Program-made: the position numbers and the translations under genes | Part shown: one piece after another, positions 21,701-32,993 of the stretch | How the letters are laid out: the number at the start of each line of letters is the position of its first letter | Numbering within the stretch: position 1 is the first letter of the stretch | Notes under the pieces: model-generated | Told to the model about the DNA's origin: nothing | Seen by the model: the letters and a program-made list of their open reading frames with translations, nothing else | Database searches by the model: none | Origin: Cylicocyclus nassatus | Taxonomy: Eukaryota; Nematoda; Chromadorea; Rhabditida; Strongylidae | Length of the DNA stretch: 64,000 nucleotides | NCBI GenBank assembly: GCA_958299035.1 | Contig: CATQJL010000112.1 | Location: 2,464,123 to 2,528,122 of the forward strand | Direction: 5' to 3'

Positions 21701-22133
21701 GAATTGAAAAGAGATTAGCGCTGTGCAAGACCTGCTTTGTCCTTATGTAATCAAATTTATCTCAGAACTTCAGAATGAAAAGTCTGAGGATTTGAAGTTA
21801 CTTAATGCAAACATGGTGGTCAAAATTTTGAGAATATTTTCCATGATTATGGGCGAAATTAATCCGAAGACCTGGCCGCTAAGATATCTGTCATTGATAT
21901 ATCCCAAATGCGGAAAGGTTGTAACAAAGTACGAAAATTCTCATTCCTCTAGCTCAACCCAATATATCACCCCCTTTAATCCTTTACACTTTTGTCAAAG
22001 CAATACAGATTTCACAGATGTAATTAGTGTGCTAAAGGGAACACTTATTTTGCAAACAAATCTTCCGTTTCCGCCTATTCTAATGAATAATTGTGCAAAC
22101 AAGGTGTTCAGGATACAATAAACTTCTCCCTAA
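21701..22133. other. AT-rich stretch with an unsupported ORF
   Basis: A 132-codon plus frame (21723-22121) has no recognisable domain and the AT-rich composition of surrounding spacer. I do not call it a gene. Confidence 0.25.
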
Positions 22134-22336
22134 AGGGTCAGGCATACTTCACGTTATTCCAACTGTCCTTAACTCACTGTTAGCATATTTTAAATGTACA
22201 GAAGATAGAGCATCTTATCAATCCACGTAATTTATATACACTATGCATGTGCAGTTTGCTAGTATTGATACTGAAGACTTCTGGCGACTTTCCAAATCGC
22301 GTCGCGACTGAAGTCGCGTGAAGTATGCCCGGCCCT
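22134..22336. mobile_element. MITE with TAA target duplication, copy 1
   Basis: Ends AGGGTCAGGCATACTTCACG and CGTGAAGTATGCCCGGCCCT, flanked by TAA on both sides. Related by its ends to the element at 53681-53882. Three-base TAA/TWA duplications are typical of PIF/Harbinger-type elements. No coding sequence. Confidence 0.65.
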
Positions 22337-22653
22337 TAACGGACAGCAATGTCTTGAATAACTATTTTCAGAGGTTGGCCAGCTAAAGAAAAAACGTTCT
22401 TTGCAGCCTACCTCTGGACAACTTGCACCAGAATCTAAGAATATGACCTTGTGCTTTGACTGTATGCAGTCTATCATTATAGGAATCCTAATCAGTGTTT
22501 GCTCCGAACAAAAACAGCTTGTTTGTCTCTCCTATGTGTGAAAAGTGAAACAATTTTTATGATAACGATGATAGTTACTGCTTTATAAACTAATGTGGTG
22601 CGGTTGAGTGCCCATTTGTACTAACATCTCACTTGGCGCAGGCCGTTGCGAGT

Positions 22654-24625
22654 ATGATACTCGAGCTTCAGCAGCTGATCGCCGTCCTGCTTACAATCAT
22701 TACATTCTTACCTTTATGCGGCAAAAAGAAAGCGTAAGTCTTACAGTCGATGGTCTAACAAGTAATCCTCGTATCCTGATGTAGCAAACCAAAACAAGCA
22801 CCCTCCATGATGAACAAGCCGCCACCTCCAGGCGCGCCTGCAGCCGCTCCTGGAGCTCCGACTGCGGGTGCTCCAGCAGCAGCAGCTCCAGGTGGAGAGG
22901 CTCCTAAAGAAGAAAAGAAGGTAAGCCCAGTTGAAGTCGAATGCACGAAACCGCCCGGGTCGCTGTAGGTTGAGCGCACGCGAGCGTGCCGCAACGCGGC
23001 TGCCGAATACGGGCGCTACGATAACTCATGCGCGCTAATGCCAATGTTAGGCTCCCGCCAGAGTGCCGAAGTTATGCCAGCGCTACGCCAGCATTTCGAT
23101 CGATACACGTGTATTTCGTTGGGGACGTCAGCTGGCCCCGCCCCAACGAAATACACGTTATCGATCGAAGTGCTGGCGTAGCGCTGGCATAACTTCGGCA
23201 CTCTGGCGGGAGCCTTAGCTCGCAAATACGCTCGCGAGCGTTCAACCTTATCTGTACAGTCAACTATACTCTGACATGCATCAAAGTGAAGCACTTGGCA
23301 GGAGGGCGAAGTCAAACCATCTGGTGAAAAAGAAGGTGAAAAGAAAGAGGAGAAGAAAGAAGAGAAGAAGGAAGAGAAGAAAGAGGAAGAGAAGAAAGAG
23401 GAGAAGAAGGAGGAAAAGAAAGAGGAAGAGAAGAAAGAGGAGAAGAAGGAGGAGGAGAAAAAGGAAGAGAAGAAAGAGGAAGAGAAGAAGGAAGAGAAGA
23501 AAGAAGAGGAGAAGAAAGAGGAAAAGAAGGTTGGTTTATTTGTGTCGGCCGAAACGATAGAAAATGACGTTTGAAATGAATGTGGTGGAAAATCTAGACG
23601 TACCTTATTGGATAGTTTATTTCATTTGATGATCACTGAGGGTTCGGCCGTATATAACCTTTGATTCAACTGGCTTGGTGGCTGGAAGGCGCGGCTTTGT
23701 ATTTATTAAGGCCGCTCTTTCCGCTACGCATGCGTCTCTCGCGCGCGTGCCCTTTGATGATCACCTAGCCTTAATCAGGTCACGAAGCCCCGCCTTTCAG
23801 CCGCCAAGCCGGTTGAATCAACTGGTAGCCGGTGTTGCCCCGGTTATCGTTGCTGGTAATGTAGCTATCACTGATAAGGACAAAATTATTGCTTTGGTTT
23901 CATTTTTCCATAAGTTTCGTCTATAGGCTATTGGCGGACGAAGGCGCAAATGCAACAAGTTGAACAGGCGCGAAGCGGCGTGCGCCTTATCTTCACCGTT
24001 GTATCCTTCGCTTCAAACAGATCGGCGGCTGAAAGGCGGGGCTCCATGACCCAATTTAAGTCTAGAGAATGTTCAGAGAACATGTTCGTGAGGGAGGCGC
24101 AGTTTGCGTCGCGAACGCGAGCAGTCGCCTCGCCTCCTATGTCATGAAGCCTCGCCTTTCAGCAGCCAATCTGGTTGAAGCAAAGGGGGAAGTTGTGCCT
24201 ACTGCGCTCTGAGGCTAATAAAACCGCGTTTGCGCCCCAGGTTCGCGCCTTTTTTCTGACAGTACCATTATTCTTACTATGCTCTTGATGTAAAAAACGC
24301 AGTCACCAGTGGGATAAATCGCATATGAAAATAAGACTACAAAGCTCACAAATTCAATCCAGTATTGCCCACTTCCTGATGTTATTCTTCCAGGATGAAG
24401 AGAAGAAGGAGGGAGAAGGCGAAAAGAAGGAAGAGAAGAAAGAAGATGCGCCAAAAGTAAGTAATTGAAATGTTATAGCAAAAATATGATGACTATGTTT
24501 ACAGGAAGAAGAGAAGAAAGAAGAAAAGAAGGTAACAGAACCTAATGAAGTCACATTTTAGCGCTTCAAAAAATTTTCTCCAGGAGGGTGAGGGTGAAAA
24601 GAAAGAGGAGGAAAAGAAAGAGTAG
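22654..24625 (+). CDS. Lys/Glu-rich low-complexity protein with N-terminal membrane anchor
   Basis: Six exons: 22654-22733, 22785-22920, 23302-23529, 24394-24456, 24505-24531, 24584-24625. All junctions are GT-AG and keep frame; 191 residues. Residues 4-22 (ELQQLIAVLLTIITFLPLC) form one hydrophobic segment after a very short N-terminus, then KKK, so it looks like a signal anchor or signal peptide. Residues 27-72 are Pro/Ala/Gly-rich (PPPPGAPAAAPGAPTAGAP). From 70 to the end it is almost only Lys and Glu in KKEEKKEE repeats, a charged helical or disordered tail. The exon set from 3 to 6 starts each time with E/D-rich codons at phase 0, suggesting exon duplication. I do not recognise the family and give no function. 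The frame offset by one here gives a false Arg/Lys protein. Confidence 0.8.
23050..23214. mobile_element. Foldback MITE in intron 2 of the Lys/Glu-rich gene
   Basis: Nearly the whole 165 bp is one palindrome: GGCTCCCGCCAGAGTGCCGA... and its inverse, with CGATCGAT near the middle; flanked by TTA (23047-23049 and 23215-23217), as for PIF/Harbinger-like MITEs. Confidence 0.8.
23661..23821. mobile_element. MITE, TTGATTCAAC family, copy 1 (intron 3)
   Basis: Ends TTGATTCAACTGGCTTGG and CCAAGCCGGTTGAATCAA with AGGCG/CGCCT continuing the inverted repeat. Target duplication not clear. Relatives at 24007-24184 and 49694-49863. Confidence 0.7.
24007..24184. mobile_element. MITE, TTGATTCAAC family, copy 2 (intron 3)
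   Basis: Inverted ends CTTCAAACAGATCGGCGGCTGA and CAGCAGCCAATCTGGTTGAAG followed inward by AAAGGCGGGGCTCCATGA / TCATGAAGCCTCGCCTTT. More diverged than copy 1. Confidence 0.6.
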
Positions 24626-25015
24626 TCCGAAATTTCCGGCTAACTTGTACGAAATAGATACTAATGATAAAGATCAATACTGCGACACAAATGTTGTCAT
24701 CGATGTGCCGACATTGATCCAACGCATAAATGATTTAATATTTACGAGTTATACATTCAGTCATATAGAATACAGTTAGTTATGCCTACATGTTAAGTTT
24801 TGAGGTAGAGATTCAAAAGAACAAACAATTAACGAGATATATGCGCAGACAATACCGTTACTACCATTCTGAATCGATAGTGATCAAGTAGGCAAAAATC
24901 CGGGAACAGATCATCAAGCAGGCCTTCTCGAAGCATCTACAGGAAAGAACTAACCAGCCTCTTTTGTTCCTAAATTTTCAAAATCTAATTCAATCTCTAA
25001 TTGTCCGTTCCGGGT
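24626..25015. other. Intergenic, no gene seen
   Basis: 3' flank of the Lys/Glu-rich gene, AT-rich, no supported frame. Confidence 0.4.
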
Positions 25016-25260
25016 CAGGGCTTGGCACAGGTGGCTTGCAAGGTTGGATATCGTTTTTGGGACGAAAAGCAAAGGGGGTATCGTTGAGGCTGAAGAGACA
25101 CAAAAATTGCGAAGTTTTTTTATAGTCGATGCTTCGTTTTTTAAGGGTTTTTTTTTACATTTAGGGGTGAGGGTCAAAAGGGACTTCGTAAAATATCGCG
25201 ACAGTCAAGAGAGACTTCGTTTTTTTGCATTTTCCAAAAGCCATCTCGTGCCGAGCCCTA
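25016..25260. mobile_element. hAT-like MITE, copy 1
   Basis: Ends CAGGGCTTGGCACAGGTGGC and GCCATCTCGTGCCGAGCCCT(A), flanked by the 8-bp near-duplicates TTCCGGGT (25008-25015) and TTCCGGAT (25261-25268). Internal words shared with the other copies: GGATATCGTTTTTGGGAC, AAAGCAAAGGGG, GGGACTTCGT. An 8-bp duplication with CAGGG ends marks hAT-type elements. Confidence 0.75.
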
Positions 25261-25968
25261 TTCCGGATGACAAATAGGGCAGCTTGAATCGAGGTAAATG
25301 GAGCAGAAAATTGTATGCGTGTGCTGTTACAGTGACTTGCGGGGGCCAACCGTTTACCAAGTCAGTACTTTTATCCTCCCAGATTACTCCAGTACTAAAT
25401 TACCGGCCCCGGAGGGTAGAGGGCTTGGTCGGCCCATGGGCGGGGATTGAACCTGAGTCCGGTAATCATAGCGGCGCCTCATACCACTACCACTCGTCCC
25501 CTACTTTTTACGAAATGCTCGAAATAATTTAGGTATTTTTGTTTTCGGACTGCACTTGTGCTCTTTGGACTGTTATGGAACAAAGAAAAACGCGATACAA
25601 CGAGAAGACGATTTGGACGTAGATTAGCGCTTTGTAGATACTATAGATCGCTGCAAGTTTTGCAAGGTCCCGCTGGAGAACCATGCTTTGCTTCAATGAT
25701 AGCATTCCATTATCCAGTCCTAATTAGTCTTCTCGATTAGAAAGCTACTTCTAGTACATATTGCCCTTACATTTCGGGTGCTTTTGGCCACGCCAATGCA
25801 TTTTCAAAACTTCAGCAAGTTCAGAAGAAAAGCGTTTGCGTGTGCTGATTGATGCTGATTGCGCGTGCTGATTTGCAACATTTGCAATGTTTTTGTAGTG
25901 ATTCAGCCCATATTTCTCGCTTTTGTCGTGCAAACATTTCCCGCTCAGTTTCAGCTGAACACACTGCC

Positions 25969-28531
25969 ATGCTACTTCTGACGCACCACACGGATCACAA
26001 TGAACTACGACGAATAGAGCACTCATTTGCTAACCACCATAAATTCCTTTATATCCAACAAGCAATCAAATTCAAGCTCGAAAATCTCTATCCGAGTGTC
26101 TTCGAATTATTTTCGTGCAGCGTCGCTAACGGCATTTACTGGTTCAGCTGGAAAACGCATCAGCATGTGAAAACGTTGGTTTCGTACTCGCCACCAAAAC
26201 GGAATTTCTCTTCGCTAACGTTTTTCTTTACAGAAACGATGTATTTCTAGCCTACAAAGGAGAGTTCGATGTTAAAAAATTCATGGATGCCTTCGTTGAG
26301 TTTGCCAAAACTAATAAGATTTTCCAGCACCAAATTCTATTCGGCGGAGAAAAGATGTTAGTGGATGAGGTAATGTGAAGTATCCTAATATCAATGAAGA
26401 GCTCATGTAGAAAATCTAACAGTTCTAATTTTCATAGTATTGGATCTAAATGCAAATTTAAACATCTGTGATCATTCCTGAAAGCGATTAGGCATTGCTC
26501 GAATCGATAGGAAATCTTAACATTCGAGTAAATTGTACTCGAAATTCGAAAACTCAGGAAGATTCTAATAAAGTCCGAAAATTCGGTTCCTTAAAAATCG
26601 GGGACTTGAGAAAAATTTGAAGAAAAAACTTGTTGAAAATAGCCTTCAAACAAATATTAGGTTGTCCCGAAAGTTTTGTCCGTTTTTCTCATCGCTCATT
26701 AAAACTCACAGAACTCACTAATCGATGGACAACTTGGGCACCATTTGATTCAGATTTTTATCCTCCTTCTTACAGTTATGTTTGCTCTCTGACCTACCCT
26801 GTCTTTGCAATGTTATCGCTATGGCTTTTTGAGCACATCAGCAGTAACGCCAAATTTTCTCTAAATTTTAAAAATTTTTATACTGGTATTCTCAAAGAGC
26901 GCTGATGATTGTTGAGTAGAGCCAACCTTCGGCTATATTGTATCAATTTTAGACATGGGTCACGTTTACCAAGTCCGTTATAATTATTTAATTGATGAAA
27001 ACCGCGGCTTTTTGACTATTTTTACCATGTAAAAATACCGAAAATTCCAAAAAGCTGCTTTTTCAAAGCAAATCAAACTTACTTATGTTGCATAATTAAT
27101 TTTAATCGGAATCAGGTTTCACTTTGCAGAAACTTTAAAAGCTTTCATGTTTTGCTGCAGCTGCGTGTTTCATGAGTTTGCCAAAAATCGAGACCTCCGA
27201 AGAAATAATATTTTGAAGCTAAAACCGGCAGATTAGGAGAAACTAAAAACACCACCTTGTAGCCCGAGAATTGCTCTATTTGATCCATACTTGATCCCTT
27301 CCAAAAGTTTGGAATGAAATTTTTAAAAATTGGCCCAGCTTTGAGCAGATAAAATTGACGGGTGGAAAATTTTGGCAATTATCAAAAAAGCACAGAAGAT
27401 TGTGGATCGCAAATGCATCCATAAGAAAGGGAATGGAAAGCTGCATCGAATGCATGTTGAAATTCATTCAGGTCTTTATTGTGCATGGTTTTATAGCGGC
27501 TTGAAAAAACGTACAAAACTTTCAGGACAACCTAATATAATTCGAATAATTTATTAGATGAACATTAACCTTCACAAGACTGTTTGCTCAAATAGACTGA
27601 TGCGCATAGACCATTGAACCTTCCGAAAATTGAATCAATCATCAGGCTGCAAAGTGCTTAGGTAATAAAATATGTACAAGCCAACGAACAGAATTTTGAC
27701 GGTAGCGTCCATCAGAGCAAGCTGTTCTATAATACATGACAGACTCTCAAATGGAAGCTGTTGAGAAACTTGACTTGAAGAGCAAACTACTAGCTGGGTA
27801 CGAGTTAGGTAACGTTGCTCAAGGAGAAGAATACTCTCACTATGAATTCTGCGCAGGTTCTGCTGATCCGCTCACAGATTCGGAGTTTATCACTTCAAAA
27901 TGGCGACATGCAAAAGAAGGAGACGTTGAAGAAACAAAATCATTTGACCTGAAATGTGGCTCTTTGTAATAATTCTTTTTTCAGGACGAAACTGAGCATT
28001 CTACCATCAAGCTGTATTCGTTACGAGAAAAAGCCGGTTGCATTCGAGATGCTTTCGCAAACTGGAGAGCTCAGTAATTTATTCGTAGTTGAAAAACATC
28101 GGGGACAAGGTCTAGGGCAAATCGTTGAGTTGGATCATTGTCAAAAAACTGCCAGGTATGTGTCAAGCACAGCTAGGGCACTTTTTATTTTAGTAATTCA
28201 CCAAAACAAATGTGTAAATATCTGCACAAAACAATAATTTTCTGTACACGCTTCTACTGACAGCTGTAGAAGATTTTTGCAACTAATTTTCCAACTGTTC
28301 TATTCGTTTCTTTGCATATTTCTATTTACACGAGGTCTGCCATTAAGTAAAGCTACTTACTCAATTTCTGACTATACCAATATTTAGATTTGGTTTGCGT
28401 GTATCAAATGCATCGAATTATTCAACAAATCGCTCATCGACTCTACCACTAGATCTCCACTATGGACAAAGGCGAAATATGATGATGACAGCGACTTTAT
28501 TCTAGTGTATTATGCGACACATTGGCGATAA
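25969..28531 (+). pseudogene. Acyltransferase array copy 1 (A-type), GLYAT-like, broken
   Basis: Exon remnants 25969-26174, 26234-26369, 27662 to ~27800, 27857-27938, 27985-28155, 28388-28531 align with copies 3 and 5. Three lesions: five extra bases in exon 3 near 27730 (TTCTATAATACATG for TTCTACATG) put a TGA in frame; the exon 4 donor is AT instead of GT at 27939; and one base is missing in exon 6 near 28404 (GTATCAAATGC for GTATTCAAGTGC). A mariner-like element (26657-27535) sits in intron 2. The CoA-loop motif HRGQGLGQ is still readable in exon 5. It is probably a decayed gene, although part may be transcribed. Confidence 0.85.
26657..27535. mobile_element. Mariner-like non-autonomous element, second family, copy 1
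   Basis: Ends TTAGGTTGTCCCGAAAGTTT and ACTTTCAGGACAACCTAA, TA on both sides; 879 bp. Inserted in intron 2 of array copy 1; copy 3 has the empty site (CAAATATAATTTG near 36007). Shares much internal sequence with 57555-58440. No transposase frame. Confidence 0.85.
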
Positions 28532-29075
28532 AGAGATTTGATGTTAAAAATTGCAAAATTGAAAATAACAACGACATACATCAAAAGTATGCTTGACATA
28601 AAAGTCTAAGAATGGGTTTAATGTGAAATTTTATTAGAGCAAAGTCAAATTTGGTTCTCGAAAACAAGCACTTGTAATAGGCTGGAAATCTGCAGTTTTA
28701 CTCACATTAGTAAAAGAATTGCTTATTGAGAAGTCCAGACTGCTTTGACAAATGCTTAGAAATTTTTGTCTTTCTGACCTAAGCCGAGAAAAAAATACAT
28801 AGGCTTTCCACGGGAAGACGAATGAATATAGCAAGATGTCCCAACCAGTAAAGCGTACATCTCTGGTAGGATTTCATTTTATTTTTGTATTACATAAACT
28901 TAAGCTGCACCGGAGAATATAGAAATACAAAGAAAAATTCGAAGAACCATGATTAGCTAGTTCTCAGCCTCAGATAAAAACGAAAAATAAGCGGCTGGAA
29001 AAAAAGCATGATGTCCAGACCCACGCTGGATGTAAGAATGTTGAGTAACTTCCTTGTCAGATTGCTCGAGATAAT

Positions 29076-29901
29076 CAGGGCACGGCACAGGTGGCTTACC
29101 AAGCAAGCTGGATATCGTTTTTGGGGAAAAAGCAAAGGGGATATCGTTTTTGCGGAAGAGCATAACGTTGTCTTTCGATCTGCGGCCGGCACGCTGCCGG
29201 CTTGCCGCCCGCAAATAAACAAAGGGTTTGTTTACAGCGAAGTGAAGATGAAATGACACCAAAATAGGTGTGTAGTTGCGCAATGGGGAGTGAGGACTAA
29301 GTATGAAAAATTATGAAAAAATTATGTGAACTAGAGGCGTGCTCAACTTTTTTTGGAGTTAGGTGGCTTTCAAGCCACCTGGATAGCCACCTGAGGTGGC
29401 TTGGGAAAGAAAAAGTCATAAATTTTTCCTCTCTCACATAATTTTTCTACTTTCTTTACATACTCTTCATCTACATCCCGAACCCTACAAATTGGTTCCT
29501 AAACCGCCTCAAACCCCCTTCTCCCCGCTTAGTTATAGCCCTTTAAAAATTCTGAATGGCGGCGGAAAGGCTGCTCTAGGCGCGTATTGCTGCACGATGG
29601 ATACATCATGCCGCCAATACGGAGAATACGGATATCATCGCTTGTGTTCGTTGATTCTTTTTCGTTTTTTTTTCTGTTGTTGCTTTGTTCCGTTCCTTTT
29701 CATGTATTTTCTCTTCGAATATCTCGTGGCGGATGTCGTAATTTCATTGAAGTCAAAGGGGACTTCATCTTTTGCAATTTCGCGAAGCCACCTCGTGCCG
29801 AGCCCTGGTCTAGGGTCAAAGGGGACTTCGTAAAAATTCGCAAAAGCCAAGGGGGACTTCGTTTTTTGCATTCTCAACTAGCCACCTCGTGCCGAGCCCT
29901 G
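29076..29901. mobile_element. hAT-like MITE, copy 2
   Basis: Ends CAGGGCACGGCACAGGTGGC and GCCACCTCGTGCCGAGCCCTG, flanked by the exact 8-bp duplication GAGATAAT (29068-29075, 29902-29909). The paralogous flank of copy 6 (near 44700) carries one GAGATAAT and no element, which is the empty site. Internal GGGGACTTCGT word repeated. The plus and minus ORFs inside (29396-29997, 29877-29635) are repeat-borne. Confidence 0.88.
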
Positions 29902-30290
29902 GAGATAATTTCAATTTTGCTCCCACTAGGACTGCGTTCGTGCTCATTGGAACAAGGAAGACTATCGCCGTTCAATGAAAAGGCGATTTGGTCATAGATA
30001 AGCGCTGTCTGGTAATGTACACACTGCAACAAGTTTTGCAAGAGACGCATTAATGAGACTATGATTTTTGTTACAGATAGCATTTTAAGCTTGTCCCACT
30101 TTTACTTCTACTACATTATGAATACTTTCTGTCAGGCCAATGGATTTTCAAGACTTGACCATAGTTCCAAGTTCAAAGTCATTGCATTTGCAATGTTTTT
30201 GTAGTAAATTCGCATATATTTCCCGATTTGTCCACAGTACAAACATTTCTCTCAGCATATACTTTCAGCTAAAATACTGAAAGTACCGCC

Positions 30291-32907
30291 ATGGTTCTTC
30301 TGACGCATCATAGTGAGCCCGATGAACTACGACGACTAGAGCACTTATTCGCTAATCATTACAAATTCCTTCTCCTTCAACAGTCAATCAAATTTAAGCT
30401 GGAAAATCTCTATCCAAGTGATTTCGAATTATATTCATTCTCCATCGCAAATAGCACGTACTGGTTTGGTTGGAAAATACATTTGCATGTAAAAATGTTG
30501 GTTTTTTGGTTGTCACCCACACCGATTTCATGTCTTTGACCGATGTTTTTCAGAAACGATGTATACCTAGCCCACAATGGAGAGCTCAACGTTGATTATT
30601 TTATGAACGCCTTCGTTGAGTTTGCCAAAATCAATAAGATTTTTCAGCACCAAAATCTGTTCATCGGTGATAAGATGCTAGTGGACGAGGTAATGCACAA
30701 ATACATTTTCTTGATTTATGTAAGAACCTAGAATCCTAGAAATTGTTTTTCTAGGATTGCTTTCCAAATTTCTGCTGTTCTGTAGTGGAAATTTTGTAAA
30801 AAGTAGGCGAGACGACAGCGGAAATCTTTTTCTGCAAAGTTGATCTAATAGAATACTCTTTTGAATCGCAATTTAGAAAGCACTGTTTGGGGGATAAATC
30901 ACGGAAAGGCGGCGACAAAATTTGTGTTCCAAAGAAAACTACTTGGCGGAAGCCATGCCTTTTTAAAAGAAATTATTGTTCAACTTCTAAAAAAGTTTAT
31001 CTGATAAATTCAAGTACTAACAGACGCAAAGTAGTTTCTTGAATAAACTTGTGAGTCGATTCGTTGACTGCACGGGTCCAGTCCGTTCGGTCAAATCACC
31101 TATAAATCTTAGACCATTTTCAAGTTTCCCAAGCTATCAGCCAGATTTTGCTGAAAATCTCTTTGATCTATCTTCACATTTCTCATGCTCCTCGCATATG
31201 TATGTTCCGCGCTGCCTTTGATATTTTAGACGCGCGGAATGTGTTTGGGTAGAATGAGAAATGTGAAGAGAGATTTTAGGTATTTGGGCGCATTAGGGTG
31301 CATTCGGCCTGTGAGAAACTCCCAGAGGGATAGTTGCTCAAAAACATTTTTCATTAAGTGATTTAGAGTAGGAGACTTGAGTCAAAAAAAGTTCGCTAAA
31401 GAAATGAAAATCGCATTCTCCGCCACCCCCACCCCTTTCCCCTCCCCCCGCTCTCTTCCTTATTCATCATTAGGTTTTCGCGAAAGAAATTGGTTAAAAA
31501 GCTCAATGCAAACAGAACATCAGGCTTACTCAACAAAAAGTCGATCTATCATCAGTTACTCAAAACTGTTCAGGTGTTAAAATATGTGCAAGACAATGAA
31601 CAGAAGTTTGTCGGCACCCCGCATCCAACCAAGGTGTTCTACATGACGGACTCTCAAGTTGAAGCTACCGCAAAACTTGAATTAAGCAACCAGCTACCTG
31701 CTGGTTACGAGCTAGGTATATAACCTTACCTTACTACCTTCACGATTAAATCATGCCTATCATCTATTTTGCATAGGTTCTGCTGATCCGCTCGATTCGG
31801 AGTTTATCACCTCAAAGTGGCGGCATGCGAAAGAAGGTGACGTGGAAGAAACAAGGTTGTTTGTCCCGAATTTTAATGGGGCTCTGTTTGAAAAATCTTT
31901 TGCAGGACGAAACTCAGCCTTCTGCCCTCAAGCTGCATTCGTTACGAGAAAAAGCCAGTGGCATTTGAGATGCTCTCGCAATCTGGGCAGCTCAATCATC
32001 TATTCGTAGTTGAAGAACATCGAGGACAAGGTCTAGGACAAATCGTCGAGTTGGATCTTTGTCAAAAAACTGCAAGGTACGTATTAAAAGTAGAGTCTAT
32101 CTCAGTTGCATTGTCGAATGCACCAGTGTCTCGAGTCCCGCGCGGCGCTTGAGCTTGCGCCGCGTTCGCAAACATGTTCTCTGAGTATTATCCCATTATC
32201 CGCTAGTTAGCTATTAAAGTTTAACTGGAGCCCTTTCTCAGCTCAGGCATGAGAAAACGATCAGATGAAAACTTCGTGCGCGGCGCAGGGTCCAGGCGAG
32301 GCATGCGCGCAAAATCCGAACTTGTGGTGCATCCGACACTGCGGTTGAGATAGCTTGTACAGGGCTTTACAAGCTGAGTGTCCCACCCGCCCCGCTAGGA
32401 CGCCACGCTTAGGTCCGCGCAGCGTTCGTGGCGCTGGCTGCGCGTCGACTGAAGCTTGGCGAAATCCGGGCGATACGCAGCAAACGCCGCGCGCGGCCTG
32501 AGCGAGGCGGCCGCGTTGGAGGAGCCGCGCAAGCGAAACTTGCGACTCTCAGGTTGAAAAGCCCTGTAGCTGTGGCACTCTTCAATCTTACATAATGAGC
32601 CACCGTAAAACATAGCCTCGTTGATTCTGCAAAAAAAAATTCTTCTGCGCCTTCTGGCTGTAGAAAAGCTTTTGAGATAATTTTTCACTGTTCAGTAAAT
32701 CCATATAAATTACAGTGTAAGCTTTAAGCTGCTTTTCCCTCTCTTACTATGCTAATATTCAGACTTGGTTTACGCGTAGTCAAGTGCATCCTATCAACCA
32801 ACAAATCGCTAATCGATTCTACTACTAGATCTTCGCTATGGACAAAAGCCAAATATGATGATAACAGCGATTTTATATTACTGTATTACAAAGCAGAATG
32901 GAAATAA
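30291..32907 (+). CDS. Acyltransferase array copy 2 (B-type), glycine N-acyltransferase-like
   Basis: Exons 30291-30496, 30554-30689, 31574-31715, 31777-31855, 31906-32076, 32763-32907; 292 residues, about the length of vertebrate GLYAT. N-terminal half: ELRRLEHLFANHYKFLLLQ, IKFKLENLYPSDFELYS, TYWFGWK, then FMNAFVEFAKINKIFQHQN. C-terminal GNAT fold (FR47/GLYAT C type): LPSSCIRYE, PVAFEML, LFVVEEHRGQGLGQIVELDL, whose RGQGLG is the acetyl/acyl-CoA pyrophosphate loop. Such enzymes join acyl-CoA to glycine or other amines; the substrate here cannot be told. A TTTCAG acceptor lies upstream of the ATG, suggesting trans-splicing. The terminal AAATAAAG overlaps the stop codon and may serve as poly(A) signal. 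Intron 1 uses a GTTGGT donor. All junctions keep frame; looks intact. Confidence 0.82.
32360..32565. mobile_element. GC-rich insertion in intron 5 of array copy 2
   Basis: About 205 bases with ends CAGGGCTTTACAAG and TTGAAAAGCCCTG, GC-rich in between. Copies 4 and 6 read straight through this point (GAGATAGCCTGTAGCTGTGG), so it is an insertion specific to copy 2. Class uncertain; the target duplication is at most GTA. Confidence 0.6.
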
Positions 32908-32993
32908 AGATTTGCCAGCAGCAAATTCAAGGTTAAAATAGACCATATCCCCGTTAATATCATATAATATAATGTTATAAAGAATATAATATA

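Noticed and set aside
23276..23560. 94-codon Arg/Lys-rich ORF
   Set aside because: It is the wrong frame of exon 3 of the Lys/Glu-rich gene. The frame one base over fits the exon 1-6 splice phases and ends in a stop in exon 6.
29396..29997. Overlapping 136-145 codon plus ORFs
   Set aside because: They lie mostly inside the hAT-like MITE 29076-29901 and match its other copies at the DNA level only.
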